Of a DNA stretch of 12,399 nt, positions 7,679 through 12,399 are shown piece after piece. A program made the position numbers and the translations under genes. Positions within the stretch are counted from its first letter, which is position 1. The number at the start of each line of letters is the position of its first letter. The stretch comes from Treponema sp. (GTDB taxonomy: Bacteria > Spirochaetota > Spirochaetia > Treponematales > Treponemataceae), in assembly GCA_012513125.1 (NCBI GenBank), contig JAAZCS010000241.1:1-12399 (forward strand), written 5' to 3'. The notes below the pieces were generated by a model. The model saw only the letters and a program-made list of their open reading frames with translations. It was not told where the DNA came from and made no database searches.

Positions 7679-8464
7679 TTGGTTGCAGTTTTATCATGCA
7701 CACTTATGGGCTGTAAAAAGAGTAATAATCAAGGTGATAATTCATTGGCAGATTTAAAATCTAGAGGCGTGTTTGTTTTGGGTTTGGATGACGCATTTCC
7801 ACCTTTAGGTTTCAGAAATGATGATAACGAAATTGTTGGATATGATATTGATCTTGCAAAGGAAGTTTCATCACGTTTAGGTGTTCAATTTAAAGCTCAA
7901 CCAATAGACTGGGATGCTAAAGAAATGGAATTGAATACAGGTAAAATAGATTGTATTTGGAATGGTTTTACAATTACAGCTGATAGAGAAAATGCTTTGT
8001 CATTTACTACTCCATATTTGAATAATGCTCAAGTTTTAGTTGTAAGAACTGACAGTAATATTAAACAATTAAGTGATATGAAAGGTAAGATAGTTGGTCT
8101 TCAGAGTGGTTCAAGTGCACAAGAAGCAGTAGATGGAAATGAATCGTTTTCTTCATCTGTAAAAGAAAAAGTTTTGTTTGAAGATAATATTTCAGCATTA
8201 AACGATTTGGACATTGGTGGAGTACAAGGAATTGTTATGGATAGCGTTGTTGCAAATTATTCAATCGTTCAAACAAGAAAACCTTTTTCAATTATCTCAG
8301 AACCTTTATCTAATGAAGCTTATGGAGTTGCATTCAGAAAATCAGATGTTCTTTTAAGAGATGAAGTTCAGAAAATTTTGATTGAAATGCAAAAAGATGG
8401 TACAGTAACAAAAATATCAAATAAATGGTTTGGTAGAGATATTTCTGTCATTTCTTCTAAATAA
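7679..8464 (+). CDS. Polar amino acid ABC transporter substrate-binding lipoprotein; normal start blocked by a stop at codon 2
   Basis: 261 residues from TTG 7679, or 271 codons from the expected ATG at 7649, where codon 2 is TAA. The body is a clear family 3 solute-binding protein. It has LGLDDAFPPLGF, GYDIDLAKEV, the ligand-carboxylate region WNGFTITADRE (Arg at 103 in TTG numbering), SGSSAQE, GIVMDSV (Asp 188) and the C-terminal DGTVTKISNKWFG. The lipobox LMGC puts the lipidated Cys only 12 residues from the TTG, with no basic N-terminal part, so a protein starting there should export poorly. An AUU at 7658 or 7661 would give a better signal peptide but is a rare start. No Shine-Dalgarno precedes the TTG. 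The body is intact to its stop, arguing against old decay. It should bind a polar amino acid for the permease and ATPase downstream; which one is not readable. Confidence 0.8.
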   Translation: MVAVLSCTLMGCKKSNNQGDNSLADLKSRGVFVLGLDDAFPPLGFRNDDNEIVGYDIDLAKEVSSRLGVQFKAQPIDWDAKEMELNTGKIDCIWNGFTITADRENALSFTTPYLNNAQVLVVRTDSNIKQLSDMKGKIVGLQSGSSAQEAVDGNESFSSSVKEKVLFEDNISALNDLDIGGVQGIVMDSVVANYSIVQTRKPFSIISEPLSNEAYGVAFRKSDVLLRDEVQKILIEMQKDGTVTKISNKWFGRDISVISSK

Positions 8465-8469
8465 ATAAT

Positions 8470-8497
8470 TAGCTGATTGCATCAAGTCAATCAGCTA
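8470..8497 (+). other. Intercistronic hairpin between binding-protein and permease genes
   Basis: A perfect 10-bp stem, TAGCTGATTG (8470-8479) with CAATCAGCTA (8488-8497), has an 8-base loop and fills most of the 47-base gap. No T run follows, so it is probably not a terminator. By analogy with other binding-protein operons it could protect the upstream message from 3' decay and set the ratio of binding protein to permease. Confidence 0.7.
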
Positions 8498-8511
8498 TAT
8501 GAAATTAAAAT

Positions 8512-9192
8512 ATGACTTTAGAAAGATATATCAAAATGCTTTATTCTATGATGTTGGGTTCACTTACATCATTGGAAGTTTTTTTTCTTACATTATTGTT
8601 TTCAATTCCTTTGGCTTTAGTAATTGCTCTTGGCCGTATGTCAAAAAATAAAATCCTAAGTAAAATAGTAAATATTTTTTTGCTGATAATTAGAGGTACA
8701 CCTTTAATGCTTCAGCTTTTGGTTGTTTATTTTGGACCGGGTTTGTTTGTTCGGTGGCTAAATAATATGGGATATCAGATTCCTTTTTTATGGAATAGAT
8801 TTGCAGCTGCTATTATTGCTCTTTCAATTAATTATGCTTGCTATTTTGCTGAAATATATAGAGGCGGAGTGGAATCGATTCCACAAGGTCAATATGATGC
8901 AGCAAAAGTCTTAGGTTATTCACAAATACAAACATTTTTCAAAATTATTTTACCTCAAGTAGTAAAAAGAATAATTCCTGCAATGGGAAATGAAGTTATC
9001 ACTTTGGTAAAAGATACAGCCTTAGTTTCAGTTATTGGAGTGGCAGAATTGCTTATGGTTGCAAAGGAAAGACAAGGTGCGTTATTCTCTTTTACACCAT
9101 TACTGATTGCAGGACTTTTTTATTTTGTTATGAATTGGTTTGTATCATTCTGTTTTTCAAAATTAGAAAAAAAATTATCCTATTATAAGTAA
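8512..9192 (+). CDS. Polar amino acid ABC transporter permease (HisM/GlnP family)
   Basis: 226 residues, the usual size. After a short amphipathic start there are about five membrane segments (roughly 18-40, 52-74, 95-115, 160-182, 194-214). The family motif IIRGTPLMLQL is at 59-69, and the EAA loop is at about 117-150 (GGVESIPQGQYDAAKVLGYS, then FFKIILPQ). It is followed by the conserved NEVITLVKDTALVSVIG segment. It would form a homodimeric channel with the ATPase encoded 10 bases downstream. The chosen ATG (8512) has no recognisable Shine-Dalgarno; an upstream ATG at 8499 is out of frame. The hairpin at 8470-8497 occupies the space just before, so translation may start weakly from the A-rich leader. 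Confidence 0.93.
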   Translation: MTLERYIKMLYSMMLGSLTSLEVFFLTLLFSIPLALVIALGRMSKNKILSKIVNIFLLIIRGTPLMLQLLVVYFGPGLFVRWLNNMGYQIPFLWNRFAAAIIALSINYACYFAEIYRGGVESIPQGQYDAAKVLGYSQIQTFFKIILPQVVKRIIPAMGNEVITLVKDTALVSVIGVAELLMVAKERQGALFSFTPLLIAGLFYFVMNWFVSFCFSKLEKKLSYYK

Positions 9193-9202
9193 CGGAAAAA
9201 TA

Positions 9203-9958
9203 ATGGAAGAAATTATAAGTGTAAAAAATCTTGTTAAGACTTTTGGATCAAATAAAGTTATAAAGGATATTTCTTTTTCAATTGAAAAGGGACAGGTTCT
9301 TTCAATAATTGGTCCAAGTGGATCTGGAAAATCAACTATATTAAAATGTATTACACAACTTGAAGATGTGACTCAAGGTTCAATTGAAATTTGTGGGCAG
9401 TCGCTAGTAAAAGATGGCATTTATGTAGAAAAAAAGAAACGTCAGAAAATTATTTTGAAAAGTGGACTTGTTTTTCAAAATTTCAATTTATTTCCACATT
9501 ATACAGTATTAGAAAATGTTGTTAAGCCTCAAATTACAGTGTTGAAAAAGACTGAAAAAGAAGCAAAAGAAACTGCACGTATTTTACTTAATCGAATGGG
9601 GCTTTCTTTGAAGGAAAAAAATTATCCATGTGAATTATCAGGTGGGCAACAACAGCGAGTGTCTATTGCAAGAGCTTTAGCATTAAAACCGGATATTCTT
9701 CTTTTTGATGAACCAACAAGTGCTTTGGATCCTGAGCTTACTGGCGAAATTCTGTATGTTATAAAAGAATTGACTGAAGAAAAAATGACAATGATAGTTG
9801 TTACTCATGAAATGTCTTTTGCAAGAGATATTTCAACAAATATTATTTTTATGGATGCAGGTTATATAATTGAACATGGCAATCCTTTAGATGTAATTAA
9901 TAATCCTAAAAATGAGAGAACAAAAGCTTTTTTGGCTAGATTTAATAATAAGATATAG
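9203..9958 (+). CDS. Polar amino acid ABC transporter ATP-binding protein (GlnQ/HisP family)
   Basis: 251 residues, normal for the family. All ATPase motifs are intact: Walker A GPSGSGKST (37-45), Q-loop FQNFNLFPH (91-99), signature LSGGQQQR (145-152), Walker B ILLFDEPTSALDP (165-177) and the H-loop VVTHEM (His 202). It powers import through the upstream permease at the cytoplasmic face of the membrane. Only a weak GGA precedes the ATG, and the 10-base gap to the permease gene points to co-translation. It is the last gene of the argH operon. No terminator follows before the rpsP promoter, so some read-through into the ribosomal cluster is possible. Confidence 0.95.
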   Translation: MEEIISVKNLVKTFGSNKVIKDISFSIEKGQVLSIIGPSGSGKSTILKCITQLEDVTQGSIEICGQSLVKDGIYVEKKKRQKIILKSGLVFQNFNLFPHYTVLENVVKPQITVLKKTEKEAKETARILLNRMGLSLKEKNYPCELSGGQQQRVSIARALALKPDILLFDEPTSALDPELTGEILYVIKELTEEKMTMIVVTHEMSFARDISTNIIFMDAGYIIEHGNPLDVINNPKNERTKAFLARFNNKI

Positions 9959-9985
9959 AATACTGTAAACTGGTGTTCTCAATAA

Positions 9986-10014
9986 TTGACTTTAATGTAA
10001 AATTTAAGTAAAAT
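9986..10014 (+). promoter_or_regulatory. Sigma-70-type promoter of the rpsP-trmD cluster
   Basis: TTGACT (9986-9991) and TAAAAT (10009-10014) are spaced exactly 17 bases apart, in the gap between the ATPase gene and rpsP. The predicted start at about 10021 gives a leader of around 70 bases. Confidence 0.75.
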
Positions 10015-10020
10015 ATTTGT

Positions 10021-10085
10021 TTATATTGGCAGTTTTATACTGTAATAAAAATGTAATTTTATAACTAGAAATAGTTATATGGAGG
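10021..10085 (+). promoter_or_regulatory. Structured 5' leader of rpsP with a GNRA-capped hairpin at the Shine-Dalgarno
   Basis: A short hairpin is CAGT (10030-10033) with ACTG (10039-10042). A stronger one is TATAACTA (10060-10067) with TAGTTATA (10072-10079), closed by a GAAA tetraloop (10068-10071). The ribosome site GGAGG (10081-10085) begins two bases after this stem. The position suggests a possible role in translation control or mRNA stability of rpsP. No known leader family was recognised. Confidence 0.5.
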
Positions 10086-10090
10086 AATAA

Positions 10091-10342
10091 ATGGTCAAGA
10101 TTAGACTTAAGAGATTTGGTGCTCAAAAACGTCCATGCTATCGTGTTGTAGTTCAGGATTCAAGAAAACCACGTGATGGTGTTTGTATTGAAGAAATTGG
10201 AACTTATCAGCCAATAGCTACTGCTGATGCTCAGATTTCTATCGATTTGGATCGTGCTAATTACTGGATTAGTAAAGGTGCTCAACCAACTGATATCGTT
10301 TCAAAATTGATGAACAAACAGTCTGTTTCACAGGCGAAGTAG
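10091..10342 (+). CDS. rpsP: 30S ribosomal protein bS16
   Basis: 83 residues, the usual size for bS16, a small-subunit assembly protein. The conserved N-terminus [20 protein letters not shown], the DSRKPRDG loop, EEIGTYQP and the later [19 protein letters not shown] segment are all present. It is first in the translation cluster, has its own promoter upstream, and is read from GGAGG at 10081-10085. Neighbours downstream (khpA, rimM, trmD, rplS) are the classical partners; RimM acts with S16 in 30S maturation. Confidence 0.98.
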   Translation: MVKIRLKRFGAQKRPCYRVVVQDSRKPRDGVCIEEIGTYQPIATADAQISIDLDRANYWISKGAQPTDIVSKLMNKQSVSQAK

Positions 10343-10360
10343 TTTATTAAGGAGCTTGCA

Positions 10361-10594
10361 ATGGAAAAAGACCTGATTGAATATATTGCAAAATCATTGG
10401 TCGATGATCCGTCAGCTGTATCAGTAAACGAAACAGAAGGTGAAAAGGGCATGGTGCTTCAACTCAAAGTAGCAAAAGACGATATTGGCAAAGTAATTGG
10501 CAAATATGGTCGTATTGCAAAAGCTATGCGAACAGTTTTGAGTGCTTCTTCTGTAAAGGAAGGAAAACGCTACAGTTTGGATATTTTGGATTAA
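10361..10594 (+). CDS. khpA: KH-domain RNA-binding protein KhpA
   Basis: 77 residues, a single KH domain. The RNA-binding GxxG loop is visible as IGKYGRIAKAMR (residues about 46-57), preceded by DDIGKV and followed by the closing KEGKRYSLDILD strand. KhpA is a small cytoplasmic RNA chaperone that in other bacteria pairs with KhpB/Jag. It starts 18 bases after rpsP with AAGGAG (10349-10354), and its stop is followed directly by the rimM start region. The MEKDLIEYIAKSLVDDPSAV opening is close to Treponema versions as I remember them. Confidence 0.95.
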   Translation: MEKDLIEYIAKSLVDDPSAVSVNETEGEKGMVLQLKVAKDDIGKVIGKYGRIAKAMRTVLSASSVKEGKRYSLDILD

Positions 10595-10597
10595 TTG

Positions 10598-11173
10598 ATG
10601 GAAAAAGAGCATCTTGCCGTTGGTTTTATCAGAGCAGCCCATGGTTTTTCTGGTAAATGTAAAATTGAAAGTGCTTCTGGCAGTTATGAGCATCTGCTAA
10701 AATTAAAGGAAGTTATTTTGCATCATAATGGTGAAAAGCGACCGTGCAAAGTGGATTGTATGGAAGCTGGAAACAATATTTTATATGCAAAGTTTGAAGG
10801 AATTGATTCTGCTGAAGAAATACGAAAGTATAATGGATGGGAATTATTAGTTCCAAGAAAAAATGCTAAACCTTTGCAAAAAGGTGAATGGTATATTGAA
10901 GATTTAATTCAATGTAACATTGAATGGATTCCGGCAACGTTGGATGCACCCTCAGAAATTGTGGGGAAAATTACAGACGTATTGGAAGGCGGAGCAGGTT
11001 ACTTGTTAGAAGTTTCACTCTCCGAGAGTTGCAACTGTATTGATGATAAAATCAAATTTACTGAAAGTGGCAAAAATAGAAAAGTATTAGTGCCATTTAA
11101 TGATAAATATATAGGTAAAGTTGATATAAAAAATCAGTTAGTTCAATTGATGCACCTCTGGATTCTGGAGTAA
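10598..11173 (+). CDS. rimM: Ribosome maturation factor RimM
   Basis: 191 residues from ATG 10598. An in-frame TTG one codon upstream (10595) is less likely. The N-terminal RimM domain (about 5-87) starts LAVGFIRAAHGFSGKCKIES. The C-terminal PRC-barrel (about 96-190) starts KGEWYIEDLIQCNI and includes GKITDVLEGGAGYLLEV and LVPFNDKYIGKVD. RimM binds S19/S16 regions of the pre-30S subunit during 16S rRNA processing. A Cys-containing insert (about 143-162) between PRC strands looks lineage-specific. The gene begins three bases after the khpA stop, so it is probably translationally coupled, with only a weak GGA upstream. Confidence 0.95.
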   Translation: MEKEHLAVGFIRAAHGFSGKCKIESASGSYEHLLKLKEVILHHNGEKRPCKVDCMEAGNNILYAKFEGIDSAEEIRKYNGWELLVPRKNAKPLQKGEWYIEDLIQCNIEWIPATLDAPSEIVGKITDVLEGGAGYLLEVSLSESCNCIDDKIKFTESGKNRKVLVPFNDKYIGKVDIKNQLVQLMHLWILE

Positions 11174-11177
11174 GTCC

Positions 11178-11948
11178 ATGAAATTTACAGTGCTGACCTT
11201 GTTTCCTGATATTGTAAAAGCTTTTTTTGAAAACTCAATCATGGCTAAAGCAGTAGAAAAGGAAATTATTGCCTACGATTTGGTGAACATCAGGGATTTT
11301 TCTCTTGATAAACATCATACTTGTGATGACGGAACTTATGGAGGCGGAGCTGGACAGTTAATGTTGGCTGAGCCTCTAGGACGGGCATTGGATAGTGTAA
11401 ATGCTAGAAAAAAGTGTGTTATTTATGTAACACCTAGTGGAAAGCCTTTTACGCAAAAACTTGCTCAACAATTAAGTCACAAAGACGAACTTGTTTTTAT
11501 CTGTGGTCGATATGAAGGTATTGATCAGAGAATTATTGATTCATATGTTGATATGGAAATCTCTATTGGAGATTATGTCATGTCAAGTGGAGAAATTGCA
11601 GCAACAGTTGTTATTGATACTGTGTATCGGTTGATTGATGGTGTAATATCACATGAGTCTTTAGAAGAAGAGAGTTATTGTGATGGACTTTTGGAATATC
11701 CTCAATATACAAGACCACCTGTATATAAGGAAATGGAAGTACCGCCTGTTTTATTGTCGGGAAATCATGAAGAAATCCGAAAGTGGCGACTGAAGAAGAA
11801 ACTGATGAAAACTATCTTGAACAGACCAGATTTAATTTGTGAAGCAAGAAAAAATTGTCAATTGACAGAAGAAGCCGAAAAAATGATTGGGGAAATAACC
11901 GAACAAAGTTGCTTGAAAAATAAAATTCAACGTAAGATGAAAAAATAA
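11178..11948 (+). CDS. trmD: tRNA (guanine-N1)-methyltransferase TrmD
   Basis: 256 residues, a standard length. It is a SPOUT-class enzyme that uses S-adenosylmethionine to make m1G37 in tRNAs, preventing +1 frameshifts. Visible motifs are the start MKFTVLTLFPDIV, the DDGTYGGGAGQLM loop (50-62), knot residues FICGRYEGIDQR (107-118), ISIGDYVMSSGE (128-139), and SYCDGLLEYPQYTRP (166-180) with the likely catalytic Asp 169. The helical C-terminal domain includes the GNHEEIRKWR stretch. GGAG at 11167-11170 lies across the end of rimM, and the gap between the genes is 4 bases. Confidence 0.98.
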   Translation: MKFTVLTLFPDIVKAFFENSIMAKAVEKEIIAYDLVNIRDFSLDKHHTCDDGTYGGGAGQLMLAEPLGRALDSVNARKKCVIYVTPSGKPFTQKLAQQLSHKDELVFICGRYEGIDQRIIDSYVDMEISIGDYVMSSGEIAATVVIDTVYRLIDGVISHESLEEESYCDGLLEYPQYTRPPVYKEMEVPPVLLSGNHEEIRKWRLKKKLMKTILNRPDLICEARKNCQLTEEAEKMIGEITEQSCLKNKIQRKMKK

Positions 11949-12115
11949 TTTTAAGTGATTTTTAAAAGAGTGTAAGATTTAATCTGTTATACAGTAATTT
12001 TATCTTATATAGTTTGCGGTGCAAACTTTCTAATTAATAGCTACTTTATTTTAAGTAGTCTAAAAGTCAGTTTTAAGGCATAAGCTTTGTTATTGATTTT
12101 TTATGGGAGATCAAA
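11949..12115 (+). promoter_or_regulatory. Structured 167-base leader between trmD and rplS
   Basis: No gene fits here. Visible hairpins are CTGT (11984-11987) with ACAG (11991-11994); a perfect 7-bp stem AGTTTGC (12011-12017) with GCAAACT (12021-12027) and a 3-base loop, followed by TTCTAATT; and CTACTT (12041-12046) with AAGTAG (12053-12058). CATAA (12079-12083) could pair with TTATG (12101-12105), touching the Shine-Dalgarno GGGAGA (12105-12110). No convincing promoter was found. The length and structure suggest a leader that tunes rplS, perhaps by its own product; this is inference. Confidence 0.45.
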
Positions 12116-12399
12116 ATGGATCTTATTAAAACAATTGAAGAAACACAAAAACGTCCTGGTGCTCAGGGTTTTAATGTTGGTGATACAGTAAAAGTATTTT
12201 TCAAAATTATTGAAGGTAAAACAGAACGTATTCAGATTTATGAAGGTATTGTTCTTTGTAAAAAAAATGAAGGTGCTCGTATGACTTTCACTGTTAGAAA
12301 AACTTCTTACGGTGTTGGTGTAGAACGTGTTTTCCCTTATAACTCTCCAAGAATTGTAAAAGTAGAAATTGTAAGACCTGGTAAAGTTAGAAGAGCTAA
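12116..12399 (+). CDS. rplS: 50S ribosomal protein bL19 (3' end beyond the window)
   Basis: 94 complete codons and two bases are present. The family is usually about 115 residues, so the basic C-terminal part is missing only because the window ends. The sequence starts [15 protein letters not shown] and carries the conserved [45 protein letters not shown] and [18 protein letters not shown] segments. bL19 sits at the interface of the two ribosomal subunits. It starts from GGGAGA (12105-12110) after the structured gap following trmD. The last three bases read taa, but out of frame, so this is not the stop. Confidence 0.97.
   Translation, partial: MDLIKTIEETQKRPGAQGFNVGDTVKVFFKIIEGKTERIQIYEGIVLCKKNEGARMTFTVRKTSYGVGVERVFPYNSPRIVKVEIVRPGKVRRA

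Noticed and set aside
10595..10597. TTG start for rimM
   Set aside because: An ATG follows immediately in frame at 10598, and nothing favours the TTG.
12397..12399. Terminal taa as the rplS stop codon
   Set aside because: It is out of frame: the last full codon is GCT (12395-12397) and the frame continues beyond the window.

Overview
This is an AT-rich 12.4 kb window in which every supported gene is on the + strand. It looks like chromosomal DNA from a Treponema-like spirochaete. The evidence is the gene order rpsP-khpA-rimM-trmD-rplS with spirochaete-flavoured KhpA and RimM sequences, strong lysine/isoleucine/asparagine bias, and lipoprotein-type binding proteins. The genus is inferred from sequence style only. 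A low-GC Firmicute is the main alternative, because the DUF5696-type sugar-transport operon is best known there.

Region 1 (33-6173) is a carbohydrate ABC importer operon. It encodes a large membrane-anchored DUF5696-like protein, two MalF/MalG-class permeases (LplB/YtcP-like) whose genes overlap, and a lipoprotein solute-binding protein. The binding-protein gene has its own hairpin-rich leader and probable promoter, and is followed by a strong intrinsic terminator. No ATPase gene is present, so the importer probably borrows a shared one.

Region 2 (6175-9958) starts with a well-formed promoter directly abutting that terminator. It encodes argininosuccinate lyase (argH) and then a polar amino acid ABC importer (binding protein, permease, ATPase). 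Two things stand out. The argH promoter places the predicted +1 on or beside the start codon, suggesting a leaderless message. The binding protein has a well-placed Shine-Dalgarno and ATG followed immediately by an in-frame TAA, after which the reading frame for a normal lipoprotein signal peptide continues. An intercistronic hairpin separates the binding-protein gene from the permease gene.

Region 3 (9986-12399) is the conserved rpsP-khpA-rimM-trmD-rplS translation cluster. It has a good sigma-70-type promoter, a GNRA-capped hairpin next to the rpsP Shine-Dalgarno, and a 167-base structured gap before rplS. The rplS gene runs off the end of the window.

There is no mobile element, CRISPR array, tRNA or rRNA, and no gene-free stretch over 300 bases. 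I saw no clear new multi-gene system. The best leads are the ATG-TAA start of the amino-acid-binding protein, the possible leaderless argH, the structured leaders of the two ribosomal-protein genes, and the poorly understood DUF5696-like protein.
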